Shown piece after piece: positions 8,193-16,711 of a stretch of DNA of 64,000 bases. The stretch is taken from positions 310,001 to 374,000 of the forward strand of contig CAXXCY010000002.1 of NCBI GenBank assembly GCA_963674895.2. The letters run 5' to 3'. The notes beneath the pieces were generated by a model, which saw only the letters and a list, made by a program, of their open reading frames with translations, was not told the origin of the DNA and made no database searches. A program made the position numbers and the translations under genes. The number at the start of each line of letters is the position of its first letter. The first letter of the stretch is position 1. This stretch comes from CAXXOK01 sp963674895 (GTDB lineage Bacteria; Bacillota; Clostridia; Christensenellales; Aristaeellaceae).

Positions 8193-9415
8193 TGGACACG
8201 ATGCAAGAAACGCTCACGACTCCGGTTCGCGGCGCGTACGACGTGATCGTCTGCGGCGGCGGTATCGGCGGAGCTGCTGCGGCCGTCGCGGCTGCGCGCG
8301 GCGGCGTGTCGGTGCTGCTGATTGAAAAAAGCATTCAATTGGGAGGGCTGGCCACCCGGGGCCTGATCGGGTGGTACGAGCCGATCTGCGACGGGCTCGG
8401 CCATAAGCTGATGTACGGCATGGCGGACGAGCTGCTGCGCCTGGCCATCCGCTACGGCAACGACACGCTGGACGGGCCCTGGCAATCCGATCCCGATGAA
8501 TCAACAAGCAAAAAGCGGTATGCCACCTTTTTTTCCCCCGCCGCGTTTACGATGGCGCTGGACGGATTTGTGGCGGACTCGGGCGTGCAGGTGCTGCTGG
8601 ATACGGTGATCACGCGCCCGGTGATGGAGGGCGGGCGCTGCTCCGGGATCGTGGTGGAAAACAAAACGGGACGCACCTGCTACCGGGCGGGCTTCGTGAT
8701 CGACGCTACGGGCGACGCGGACGTAATGGCGCGGGCGGGCGCGCCTTGCGAAACCGGCGTGAACTATCTGACCTATATCGGCTATCTGGTAGATCGTGAC
8801 AGCTGCCAAAACGCGGTGGGAAGCGGGAATCTGCTGGACGCAAGGCGCTGGGAAAGGGCCGGCTCGGATCTGTGGGGGAACGGGCATCCGGCGGATTTCC
8901 CGAAGCTCAGCGGCGTAACCGCCGAAGAGGTTACGGAATATGTGCTGCAAGGCCGGAGGCTGTTTTTGGACGCGTTCCGCAAACGGGGTCGCACGGCCGT
9001 CGACGCCGCCGTTTTGCCCGGTATGGCGCAGCTGCGCACGACGCGGCATATTCTGGGGGAGTATGTGCTCACCGAGGCGGACGAGGGCCGGGGCTTTGCC
9101 GATTCGGTCGCCGTCGCTGCGGACTTTGCCCATCGCGGCAAATGGTACGAGATCCCCTTGCGGACCTTATACTGTTCCCGATTGGATAACCTGATGACCG
9201 CCGGGCGGACCATCTCGTCCGCCGGATGGGCGTGGGACGTGACCCGCGTCATCCCCGTCGCGGCGGCGACCGGGCAGGCGGCGGGCACAGCCGCGGCGCT
9301 GTGCGTAAAAAACAACACCGCCGTCGGCAGGCTGCCCGCCGCGCTGCTGCAGCGCAGCCTGGCCAGTGCGGGCGCGCGTATATCGATACATTCCCAAAAC
9401 AATACGAAGGCGTAA
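8192..9415 (+). CDS. FAD-dependent oxidoreductase (PF12831-like)
   Basis: This 407-residue flavoprotein has an N-terminal Rossmann FAD site, VCGGGIGGAAAAVAAARGG, ending in a Glu (LLIEK) that binds ribose, and then QLGGLATRG, typical of the FAD_oxidored family. ATGDADVMARAGA is the second FAD contact seen in such proteins. The C-terminal TAGRTISSAG motif is also characteristic. The ATG at 8192 overlaps the GRE stop (TGATG); a GTG at 8189 is an alternative. Being coupled to the GRE, it probably oxidises or reduces the pathway substrate or product. The exact reaction is unknown. It is the last gene of the operon. Confidence 0.88.
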   Translation: MDTMQETLTTPVRGAYDVIVCGGGIGGAAAAVAAARGGVSVLLIEKSIQLGGLATRGLIGWYEPICDGLGHKLMYGMADELLRLAIRYGNDTLDGPWQSDPDESTSKKRYATFFSPAAFTMALDGFVADSGVQVLLDTVITRPVMEGGRCSGIVVENKTGRTCYRAGFVIDATGDADVMARAGAPCETGVNYLTYIGYLVDRDSCQNAVGSGNLLDARRWERAGSDLWGNGHPADFPKLSGVTAEEVTEYVLQGRRLFLDAFRKRGRTAVDAAVLPGMAQLRTTRHILGEYVLTEADEGRGFADSVAVAADFAHRGKWYEIPLRTLYCSRLDNLMTAGRTISSAGWAWDVTRVIPVAAATGQAAGTAAALCVKNNTAVGRLPAALLQRSLASAGARISIHSQNNTKA

Positions 9416-9464
9416 GCCCGGCGTCGTTGCCGCTATTGAAATGCTCCGTTTCGTTTCCGTGCGG

Positions 9465-10367
9465 TCAGCGGCCGGAGGGGGCTTGCGGGGACAGCTGCTT
9501 TTTGCGGAAATCGGCCGGCGAGCATCCCGCCCGTTTGCGGAACTGCTCGGCGAAGTAGCTGCCCGAGGAGAACCCGCAGGCATACGCGATTTCCGTGATG
9601 GACAGGGGCGTGGAGATTAAAAGCTCCATGCCCCTTTCCAACCGGCAGTTGATCAGAAACTGGACCGGCGAAACGTGCAGCATCCGCCGGAACGCGTTTT
9701 CGCAGGAGGTGCGGCTCAGCTTGCCCGCCCGCGCGATATCCGATAGCGTCAGCTTCCGGTCCGCATGCAGCCGTATGTAGCCGATCATATCCTTGATCTG
9801 CGAAAGGTTGCGGTCCGGCTCGGAGAGCGCCGCCTCGTCCCGCACGGACGCGCCCAGATCTGCGATCAGCTGATAGATCACACCCAGGCTCCGAAGCTCC
9901 GCGTCCCGCTCGTTGCCGTATACGATGCGCTCAAGGCGCTTAAGCCCCTGCAAAACCTCCCGGTGCTGGGGCACCGACGGCAGCAGGCGCAGGAAATGAG
10001 CGGCTTCGTGTACGGCCAGACTCGCCTGTATGACGTCCGTGATATGCCGTGAAGCGCTCAGCAGCGCGGCGGGGAAGACGGCGCACAGGTACTCGCAGTC
10101 CTCGCCGCCGACGGCTTCCATGCTGTGCACGTTTCGCGGCGCCACGTACAGGCCCTCGCCCGCGGAAACCGGTACCGGCACGCCGTTGACGCGGCAGACG
10201 AAACGGCCTTTCAGCGCCACGGCGAACTCGTAGTCGTCGTGCCAGTGGCTGACGCAGCTCATGCCGGGATACATGGACAAGGTGCATACGGACAGGTGCA
10301 GCGGAAACGCGCCGGATTGGTAGGGCACGCGCTCCGATCCGTCGCTGTGCAGCTTCAGTTCGATCAT
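9465..10367 (-). CDS. AraC-family transcriptional regulator with N-terminal cupin
   Basis: This 300-residue regulator has a cupin-like sensing domain (SHWHDDYEFAVALKGRF, roughly residues 40-60) and a C-terminal AraC double helix-turn-helix domain ending in ACGFSSGSYFAEQFRKRAG and SPADFRK. I start at the ATG at 10367 rather than the TTG at 10409 because the former opens the domain naturally and follows AAAGGCGG. The gene converges on the GRE operon and diverges from the MFS gene. It is the obvious candidate to control both in response to the imported solute; that role is inference. Confidence 0.9.
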   Translation of the reverse strand: MIELKLHSDGSERVPYQSGAFPLHLSVCTLSMYPGMSCVSHWHDDYEFAVALKGRFVCRVNGVPVPVSAGEGLYVAPRNVHSMEAVGGEDCEYLCAVFPAALLSASRHITDVIQASLAVHEAAHFLRLLPSVPQHREVLQGLKRLERIVYGNERDAELRSLGVIYQLIADLGASVRDEAALSEPDRNLSQIKDMIGYIRLHADRKLTLSDIARAGKLSRTSCENAFRRMLHVSPVQFLINCRLERGMELLISTPLSITEIAYACGFSSGSYFAEQFRKRAGCSPADFRKKQLSPQAPSGR

Positions 10368-10441
10368 AGCAGGCCGCCTTTCCGCGTTAAATTGTACGAA
10401 TGTTATCAAATCATGGCAGGTTATGATGGATTTCCGTACCT

Positions 10442-10462
10442 CCCTGATGATATCATGATACC
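10442..10462. promoter_or_regulatory. Overlapping palindromes between divergent araC-type and MFS genes
   Basis: Two perfect 10-bp palindromes overlap here, ATGATATCAT (10447-10456) and TATCATGATA (10451-10460). They lie in the 128-bp gap between the divergent regulator and transporter starts. They may be a regulator-binding site, but AraC proteins usually bind direct repeats, so the assignment is weak. Confidence 0.3.
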
Positions 10463-10495
10463 ATCACGTGCAGGCGTGCGCAAGGAGGAACGGGT

Positions 10496-11665
10496 ATGTA
10501 TACGGTGTTGCTGCTGATTATCTACGTCGCGTTTGTAAGCCTCGGGCTGCCGGATTCGCTGCTGGGCGCCGCGTGGCCCACGATGTACCCGGCGCTGCAG
10601 GTGCCGGTTTCCGGTGCGGGCGTGATTTCGATGATTATCGCGATGGGCACGATCGTCTCAAGCCTCATGAGCGGCCGTACGGTGCGCCGCCTGGGCACGG
10701 GCCCGGTTACGCTTGTAAGCGTCGGCATGACGGCCGTCGCGCTGCTGGGCTTCTCTTTCTCCGGCGCGTTTTGGATGCTCTGCCTGTGGGCGGTTCCCCT
10801 GGGCCTGGGCGCTGGCAGCGTGGACGCGGCGCTGAACAACTTCGTCGCGCTGCATTATCCGTCCCGGCATATGAACTGGCTGCACTGCTTCTGGGGCGTC
10901 GGCGCGACCGCGGGTCCGATGGTCATGGGGCTTTGCCTGTCCGGCGGGGGAAACTGGAGTGCGGGGTACCGGATCGTCGGGCTTGCGCAGATTGCGCTGG
11001 TGATCGCACTGGCGGTTTCTCTGCCGCTTTGGCAAAAGGCGCGCGCGGAGACGGCCGGCGTTTCGGACGAGGCAAAACCTGATATCGGCATCCGGCAGGC
11101 GCTGCGGCTGCCGGGCGCGAAGCTCCAGATGCCGGCGTTCTTTTGCTATTGCGGCGTGGAGACGACCATGGGGCTTTGGATCGCGAGCTATCTGGTGCTT
11201 CACCGCGGCGTAGCCGCGGACCAGGCGGCGCGGTTTGCGTCCATCTTTTATCTGGGCATCACGGCCGGGCGGTTTGCAAGCGGCCTGGTTTCCGACAGGT
11301 TCGGCAACCGCGCCATGGTGCGGGTAGGGGAAACGGTCATCCTCTGCGGCGTCGCCCTTATACTGCTGTTTTCCCAAACGGGGCTTGTCCTGGCGGGGAT
11401 CATTCTGCTGGGCCTCGGCTGCGCGCCCATTTTTCCGGCGCTGCTGCACGAAACGCCCGTGAATTTCGGCAAGCAAAACTCGCAGGCGCTGATGGGCATA
11501 CAGATGGCTAGCGCGTATATCGGCACCACGCTGATGCCGCCGCTGTTCGGGTGGATCGCGGGCGACGGGAACATCGGCCTGCTGCCTTTGTTTTTGCTGC
11601 TGCTCGCCGCGGGGATGCTCTTGCTTACAGAAGCGGCCAACCGCCGGATCCGCGCGCAGGGCTGA
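10496..11665 (+). CDS. MFS transporter (FHS/sugar-like)
   Basis: This 389-residue integral membrane transporter has about twelve hydrophobic segments in two halves joined by a hydrophilic stretch near residues 180-200. The motif MNWLHCFWGVGATAGP (about residues 122-137) is characteristic of fucose/glucose-like FHS-type MFS proteins of gut bacteria. SGLVSDRFGNR is the loop motif of the second half. A strong AAGGAGG site sits 7 nt before the ATG. It is transcribed away from the AraC regulator, so it may export or import a compound related to the GRE pathway. Confidence 0.88.
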   Translation: MYTVLLLIIYVAFVSLGLPDSLLGAAWPTMYPALQVPVSGAGVISMIIAMGTIVSSLMSGRTVRRLGTGPVTLVSVGMTAVALLGFSFSGAFWMLCLWAVPLGLGAGSVDAALNNFVALHYPSRHMNWLHCFWGVGATAGPMVMGLCLSGGGNWSAGYRIVGLAQIALVIALAVSLPLWQKARAETAGVSDEAKPDIGIRQALRLPGAKLQMPAFFCYCGVETTMGLWIASYLVLHRGVAADQAARFASIFYLGITAGRFASGLVSDRFGNRAMVRVGETVILCGVALILLFSQTGLVLAGIILLGLGCAPIFPALLHETPVNFGKQNSQALMGIQMASAYIGTTLMPPLFGWIAGDGNIGLLPLFLLLLAAGMLLLTEAANRRIRAQG

Positions 11666-11684
11666 CGAAGTGGCGGCTTATGTA

Positions 11685-12332
11685 TCACAAAACCGTTTGC
11701 ATGTACCGGTAGAAATACCCCAGCCCGAGCGTAAGCCCCGTGATGAGCAGTGTCCACCAAAAAACGCCCAGGCCCTTTCGGACCGAAAACCAGCCGTATG
11801 TGTCCAGGTCCAGAAAGAAATACGGGTAGCGGCTGCCGTTTTCAAAGGTGTGCGCCGGGCTGACGGCGGCATGGACGAGGGAGAAGACAAAATAAAACAG
11901 CGGCATGGCCGCGGACCATAGCGCTTCGAACCTGCCGATGGGCGCGATCCGGTCAAACAAAAAGAAATCCGCGATAAACAACAGCGGAACCAGCGTGTGT
12001 ACCAGCAGGTTGTTGAGCGACAGCAGGTATTCCTTCTCCATCCGCGGCGCGAGCAGAATCCAAAAGATTAAAAACGTGAGCGTGATGCCCACCAGCACGG
12101 CAAACCGCGCGATCTCCAAAGCGCGGCCCGCGGGCAGTCCGGCCGCGGACAGCGCCAGGTAGGCCGCCGTGACCAGCAGGACCCAGAGGTTGCTCTGGAT
12201 GGTGTAGTATAGGATGCCGCTGCCGCTCATAAACCCGCCTTCGCGGGGAAACAGGGCGCGGAAAACACCCGCGCCGCAGGCGCAGATCAGCGCAAATCGC
12301 AGCGCGATGGAATAGAGTACGGTCGCGGACAA
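11685..12332 (-). CDS. Pr6Pr-type (FAR-17a/AIG1-like) membrane protein
   Basis: This 215-residue polytopic protein has six predicted helices. The opening ALRFALICACGAGVFRALF, the YYTIQSNLW segment and the NNLLVHTLVPLLFIADFFLFD region match the Pr6Pr family of bacterial membrane proteins, whose function is unknown. It converges with the MFS gene, ending 20 nt from it. There is a clear ATG-proximal start, and the gene appears monocistronic. Confidence 0.72.
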   Translation of the reverse strand: MSATVLYSIALRFALICACGAGVFRALFPREGGFMSGSGILYYTIQSNLWVLLVTAAYLALSAAGLPAGRALEIARFAVLVGITLTFLIFWILLAPRMEKEYLLSLNNLLVHTLVPLLFIADFFLFDRIAPIGRFEALWSAAMPLFYFVFSLVHAAVSPAHTFENGSRYPYFFLDLDTYGWFSVRKGLGVFWWTLLITGLTLGLGYFYRYMQTVL

Positions 12333-12440
12333 ACGGCATCGCTTCCTTTTTCGTTAATTTCGCCTCGATACGGCGCTGTTTCTCAATACACCATGTTCAT
12401 TTCTTGCTTTCTTTCGTGTTTTCCTTTCGGCAAATAAGGA

Positions 12441-12474
12441 AACGCCCTCCGCATGGCCATCTGCGGAGGGCGTT
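12441..12474 (-). terminator. Rho-independent terminator of the FtsX-ABC operon
   Basis: A 13-bp perfect stem (12441-12453 with 12462-12474) has an 8-nt loop. On the minus strand it is followed by TTTCCTTATTTG. It begins 17 nt past the stop of the permease gene. Confidence 0.85.
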
Positions 12475-12490
12475 TCGGTTGGCGGCGGCT

Positions 12491-14419
12491 TTATAAGCCC
12501 TCGCCCATGCGGATGGCGTCCATAATGCTTCCGCTTCGCAGCTTGGCCGCGGCGTACTGCGTGACGATCAGCGTAACGATAAACACACCGGCGGCCGCCT
12601 CCAGCAGCATAACCCAGGGATACACGAACTGGAAATCGTTTCTCATGGTGAGCGACACAAAGGCCAGGTACATCGCGGCGGAGCCGATCGGAAGCCCCCA
12701 CAGCAGCGCCTTGAGCGCGGACATCACGCTTTCCAGAGCAAGCATCCGGCGGATGCCGCCCTGCGTCATGCCCACGGACTGGAGCACCGCAAATTCGCGG
12801 GCGCGCAGGCGCACGTTGGCGGAGATGGCGGAGATCACGCTGGTCAGCCCGATGATCGTCAGCATGGCGACAAACCCGTACAGGAAGATCGTGATCAGCT
12901 TGGTCAGGCTGCGGGTCATATCGGTGACGGAGGTCACGTCCAAAACGCTGTACGCATAGGCGTCGCTGCCCTCCGGAACCGGGAAATACGAGTTGAGCGT
13001 GCTTTCGGCATACGCGATAAACCCGGACAGATCCACGCTGCTGCCGAACCAGCAATAGGTTTTCGCCATGCCGTCCGGTACGACGACGATAATGTCGTCT
13101 CCGTCGGCGGCATAGAATACCTCCTGGGGCACCTGCGCGCCGGTCAGCTGCGCGTCAAGCGTTACGGATATCGCCGCGCCGTCCCTGTGCAGCGTCAGCG
13201 TTTGCCCGGAGAAGCGAAGCGGCTGAAACTCGGAGTCCTTGTTGCCGATCACCTTTCGCGCGGTGTTGATCAGAATGTTTGAGCCGATATCAACCCCCGC
13301 GGCTTCGCATATCTGCGCGTAGTGCTCCCGGTCGACCGTCACGAGCACGGCGGAGACGGCCGTTTGCTCCGGCTCCATGGATTTTTTCATCTTGTCCGTC
13401 AGATCGGCGGTTTGCGCCTCGACGGTATAGCCGAAATCTATGCCCGCGCCGTAGATTTGGGTTTCGGGATAGTCGCGCAGGGCGGCGGTAATCTGCTCCG
13501 CCGCGCCGGACATGAGCGGCTTGTTTTGATAGTCCGATCCAAGCCTCCCGGACGAAAAGGTTGTCAGGGTATTGGCGTCTACGTTGGCGTACGCCTGGTT
13601 CATCGCCATGGTCAGCTGCGTGTTCAGGCTGCCGCACGTAAGAAACAGGATGATGCTGATCGAAAGCGCGGCGACCATGGCGCGGTAGCTGCGGCGGCTC
13701 CGCTTGATGGCCTTGGCCGCCAGCGTTCCCTCAAAACCGAACAGGGTGCGCACAAGCCGTGAGGTGCGCAGCGTTTCCTTGCGCGTCGTAATTTCCTGCG
13801 TCATGCGGATGGCCTCGATCGCGGGAACGGAGGCCGCCCTGCGGGCGGGAAGCCACGCGGAGAGCAGCACCGTGAGCAGCGAAACCGTGACGGACAGCAG
13901 GAGGACCGGCCAGGAAAACTCAAACCGCATATGAACGGAGAGCCCTTCCTTCACCAGCTTGTTCATCGGGGCCAGCAGCGTGTCGCCGATGCTCGACCCA
14001 AGCCACTGGATGAGCAGCCCGACGATCAGCCCCGCGGGAACGGCGATGGCCGACAGGAACGCCGCCTCGAACAAAACGGTCTGCGTGATCTGCCGCTTGG
14101 TCGCGCCGACGCTTTTTAAGATGCCAAACTGCCGCATGCGCTCCGACGCGCTGATGCGGAAGGCATTGGAGATCACGACCACGGACGCCGCCATGATAAT
14201 CGTGCCCAGAACCGCGGCAAAGGATACGAGCACCGAGCGGTAGCTCGCGATCTGATCGTCGCCCACGAGGCGGCGCATGGTTTCGATGCCGCTCACGGCG
14301 AAGCCGAATACGGCGGTCATCATTGCGACGGACAGCAGGGTACCGACGATGGTGATGACCGTGCGCTTGCGGTTTTTCTGAAGCTGGGACAGGGCAAGCC
14401 CGGCTGTGATCTGTTTCAT
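12491..14419 (-). CDS. FtsX-type ABC transporter permease
   Basis: This 642-residue permease belongs to the MacB/FtsX family that exports or senses antimicrobial peptides, lipids or lipoproteins. An N-terminal helix (near residues 17-40) is followed by three helices with the FtsX core containing ASERMRQFGILKSVGATKRQI. A large extracytoplasmic domain (roughly 250-480) comes next, then a second FtsX core with RLRAREFAVLQSVGMTQGGI and three closing helices. Two FtsX cores separated by an external domain is the layout of the BceB/VraG-like group in Firmicutes. It overlaps the ATPase gene by 4 nt (ATGA). Confidence 0.92.
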   Translation of the reverse strand: MKQITAGLALSQLQKNRKRTVITIVGTLLSVAMMTAVFGFAVSGIETMRRLVGDDQIASYRSVLVSFAAVLGTIIMAASVVVISNAFRISASERMRQFGILKSVGATKRQITQTVLFEAAFLSAIAVPAGLIVGLLIQWLGSSIGDTLLAPMNKLVKEGLSVHMRFEFSWPVLLLSVTVSLLTVLLSAWLPARRAASVPAIEAIRMTQEITTRKETLRTSRLVRTLFGFEGTLAAKAIKRSRRSYRAMVAALSISIILFLTCGSLNTQLTMAMNQAYANVDANTLTTFSSGRLGSDYQNKPLMSGAAEQITAALRDYPETQIYGAGIDFGYTVEAQTADLTDKMKKSMEPEQTAVSAVLVTVDREHYAQICEAAGVDIGSNILINTARKVIGNKDSEFQPLRFSGQTLTLHRDGAAISVTLDAQLTGAQVPQEVFYAADGDDIIVVVPDGMAKTYCWFGSSVDLSGFIAYAESTLNSYFPVPEGSDAYAYSVLDVTSVTDMTRSLTKLITIFLYGFVAMLTIIGLTSVISAISANVRLRAREFAVLQSVGMTQGGIRRMLALESVMSALKALLWGLPIGSAAMYLAFVSLTMRNDFQFVYPWVMLLEAAAGVFIVTLIVTQYAAAKLRSGSIMDAIRMGEGL

Positions 14420-15099
14420 GCGCGCACCGCCTCGTCGCGCAGGATGCGCCCGTCCTCCAAGGTGATAATGCGGTCGGCCTGCAAAGCGATCTTTTCGTCG
14501 TGCGTGATCACCAACAGCGTCTGGTTGAACTGACGGTTGGAAAGCTTTAAAAGCTCCATGATCGCGCGGCTCTTGTGGCTGTCGAGGTTGCCGGTCGGCT
14601 CGTCGGCCAAAATCACAGCGGGGTCGTTGATCAGCGCGCGCCCGATGGATACGCGCTGCTGCTGCCCGCCGGAGAGCTGGCCGGGCAAATGGTTCCTGCG
14701 GTCGGCAAGGCCGAGCAAGGCCAAAATCTCGTCGAGTTTCCTGCGGTCGGGCTTGCGCTTGTCCAGCAGGTAGGGCAGGCTGATGTTTTCCTCCGCCGTG
14801 AGGGTGGGGATGAGGTTATAGAACTGGTAGATCAGCCCGATGTTGCGGCGGCGGAAGATCGCCAGCTTGCTTTCGCCCAGGGTGAAGATGTCCATGCCGT
14901 CCACGAGCACCCTGCCGCCCGTGGGGCGCTCCACCCCGCCGATCAGGTGCATCATCGTGGATTTGCCCGATCCCGACGCGCCCACGACGGCCACGAACTC
15001 GCCCTTATCCACGGAAAAGGAGACGCCGCCAAGCGCCGTGACCGCGGCGTCGCCCTTTCCGTAAATTTTTGTCAGGTTTTCCACTTGCAGTATGCTCAT
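14416..15099 (-). CDS. ABC transporter ATPase, LolD/MacB type
   Basis: This 227-residue ATPase is the partner of the downstream FtsX permease. The motifs are Walker A GASGSGKST, Q-loop YQFYNLIPTLTAEEN, signature LSGGQQQRVSIGRAL, Walker B VILADEPTGNLD and switch ITHD. Such Type VII exporters act mechanically rather than as classic pumps. The upstream region carries repeated GTGAC boxes that may bind the nearby response regulator. Confidence 0.95.
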   Translation of the reverse strand: MSILQVENLTKIYGKGDAAVTALGGVSFSVDKGEFVAVVGASGSGKSTMMHLIGGVERPTGGRVLVDGMDIFTLGESKLAIFRRRNIGLIYQFYNLIPTLTAEENISLPYLLDKRKPDRRKLDEILALLGLADRRNHLPGQLSGGQQQRVSIGRALINDPAVILADEPTGNLDSHKSRAIMELLKLSNRQFNQTLLVITHDEKIALQADRIITLEDGRILRDEAVRA

Positions 15100-15147
15100 G
15101 CTCTGCCTCCGTCACAATTTGGTACGGATCGATCATCGCATACCAGA

Positions 15148-15187
15148 GTGACAAGCGGGTGACGGACAGGGTGACAATTTTGTCACC
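15148..15187. promoter_or_regulatory. Tandem GTGAC boxes upstream of the ABC exporter
   Basis: GTGAC occurs at 15148, 15159 and 15171, about one helical turn apart, and the last box forms a perfect inverted repeat with 15181-15187 (GGTGACA, spacer, TGTCACC). Tandem repeats at this spacing are the usual target of OmpR-family regulators, and one is encoded at 18400-19065. The site is inferred, not proven. Confidence 0.4.
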
Positions 15188-15232
15188 TTGTCCGGAGGCG
15201 CGGTTTGCATACCTTGGATGCCGTGCCGCCCG

Positions 15233-15634
15233 TCAGTCTTTCTTATAAAAGGCGCTGATCTCGATCAGATTGCCGTCCGGATCGGCGACGTAGCAGGTGC
15301 GCTGGCCCCATGGCTCGTCGGTGGGCGGGTATACGGGCGTTGCCCCGGCGGCCACGGCGCGCGCGTATTCCGCGTCCACATGGCTAACCTCACCGACGTC
15401 GCAGGAAAGCTCCAGCGTACCGTTCAGGCCGTCAGGGTAGCCGTAGGTCCTCGCCGTCATTTGCTCGAAGTCCTTGCGGCCAAACAGCATCAGCGCCGTG
15501 TCCGCGTCCTGGGAATGCAGCGCCGCAAACGGGCCGCCGTCCCAGTCCGTCGTCATCCGCATCACGTCGCGGTAAAAGGCGACCATCGTGTCCATATCGT
15601 TGACAAAGAGACCGATTCCGTTGAGCTTTATCAT
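15233..15634 (-). CDS. VOC/glyoxalase-family protein
   Basis: This 133-residue protein is a single vicinal-oxygen-chelate module pair with the pattern GIGLFVNDMDTMVAFYRDV at the start and RTCYVADPDGNLIEI at the end; the latter supplies a metal-binding Glu in the family. I prefer the ATG at 15634 because AAAGGG is properly spaced from it but abuts the ATG at 15643. The specific activity is unknown; candidates are antibiotic thiol transfer, glyoxalase or dioxygenase chemistry. Confidence 0.85.
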   Translation of the reverse strand: MIKLNGIGLFVNDMDTMVAFYRDVMRMTTDWDGGPFAALHSQDADTALMLFGRKDFEQMTARTYGYPDGLNGTLELSCDVGEVSHVDAEYARAVAAGATPVYPPTDEPWGQRTCYVADPDGNLIEISAFYKKD

Positions 15635-15736
15635 CGTTGCCATCCCTTTCTGACATTTGGTTTCCGGGCGGAAGCCGCCCGGATTTCCGTTGTCATATCG
15701 ATCATACGGAAAGGAACCGGACAGCTGTATGTCCGG

Positions 15737-16645
15737 TCACTCGTATTGTTTTTGCATACTATGCGCTTGCCTGCGGATTTCCGCCGCCACCCCGGGAGGC
15801 TCCAGTACCCGGACCTGATCCCCGAAGCTTAAAAGCCACTGCAGCAGATAGGCGCTGCTGGCGAACGGCCGCTCAAAGAGCAGGGTCCCGTTACCGGCTT
15901 CGGTATAGCACTGCGGGCCGTATTCCTCAATCAGCCGGTACTTGGCTTTTTTCTGGAACACCGCGGCCAGACGGATGTCCTCCGTCCCGATCTGATCCTT
16001 GAACGGCGGCCGTCCGTCCGGAAGCTCGCGCGGCTGAAAGGGCGTATGGGTGTTGATGAGCGACCACAGCCGGTTGAGCTTAAAGAGCCGGAAGCCATTT
16101 TGGGACGTGCAATAGCCGTAGACGTACCACGCGCTCCACTCGTACACGATCACATAGGGCTCGACGGTGCGCTCCGCTTCGCCCCGGCTGGAATAATAGG
16201 TGAAGGAAACCGTCTCCTGGCGGAGGATCGCCTGCTGCAGCAGCTCGATTTTTTCCGTCAGGCTTTCCTGATACCAGGACGCCAGGTCGATCACCATCGT
16301 ATCATTTAATCGCAGCGCGTCTCTGCGGTTTTGCGTCAGCTTTTCGATCAGCGTCTGCCGGTAGGCGGTCCTGGATACGCTGTCCAGGCTCTTCACGCCG
16401 GTCAGCACCGCCTGCAGCTCGCCTTCCGTCAGCACGGTCCGGTCCAGATGATACCCGTCCGCAATCCACAGCCCGCCGCCGTACCCCTGTGCGGACACGA
16501 TGGGGACGCCTGCCCGGCAGATGGCGTCGATATCGCGCTGGATGGTGCGGCTGGATACCTCGAAGCGTTCCGCCAATTGCGGAATGGTAATCTTCTGTTT
16601 TTGCATCAGGATGGTGATGATCCCGATCAGACGGTCCATTTTCAT
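15737..16645 (-). CDS. WYL-domain transcriptional regulator (YafY type)
   Basis: This 302-residue regulator has an N-terminal HTH_11 winged helix (ITIPQLAERFEVSSRTIQRDIDAI is the family-wide region, residues about 19-42) and a WYL ligand-sensing domain with SAWYVYGYC, followed by a C-terminal WCX region. I start at the ATG at 16645 (MKMDRLIGII), since this is the usual YafY opening. The palindrome at 16677-16706 lies just upstream and may be its own operator. Confidence 0.9.
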   Translation of the reverse strand: MKMDRLIGIITILMQKQKITIPQLAERFEVSSRTIQRDIDAICRAGVPIVSAQGYGGGLWIADGYHLDRTVLTEGELQAVLTGVKSLDSVSRTAYRQTLIEKLTQNRRDALRLNDTMVIDLASWYQESLTEKIELLQQAILRQETVSFTYYSSRGEAERTVEPYVIVYEWSAWYVYGYCTSQNGFRLFKLNRLWSLINTHTPFQPRELPDGRPPFKDQIGTEDIRLAAVFQKKAKYRLIEEYGPQCYTEAGNGTLLFERPFASSAYLLQWLLSFGDQVRVLEPPGVAAEIRRQAHSMQKQYE

Positions 16646-16676
16646 TCCCGTATCACCCCCCCGATCATCATAACAC

Positions 16677-16706
16677 AGAAACACGACAAAATCATGTCGT
16701 GTTTCT
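16677..16706. repeat. Perfect 12-bp inverted repeat upstream of the WYL regulator
   Basis: The arms 16677-16688 and 16695-16706 pair perfectly around a 6-nt loop. The element lies between the nitroreductase stop and the WYL start. A T-rich 3' arm on the minus strand allows a weak terminator, while the position also suits an autoregulatory operator. Confidence 0.55.
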
Positions 16707-16711
16707 TTAGT

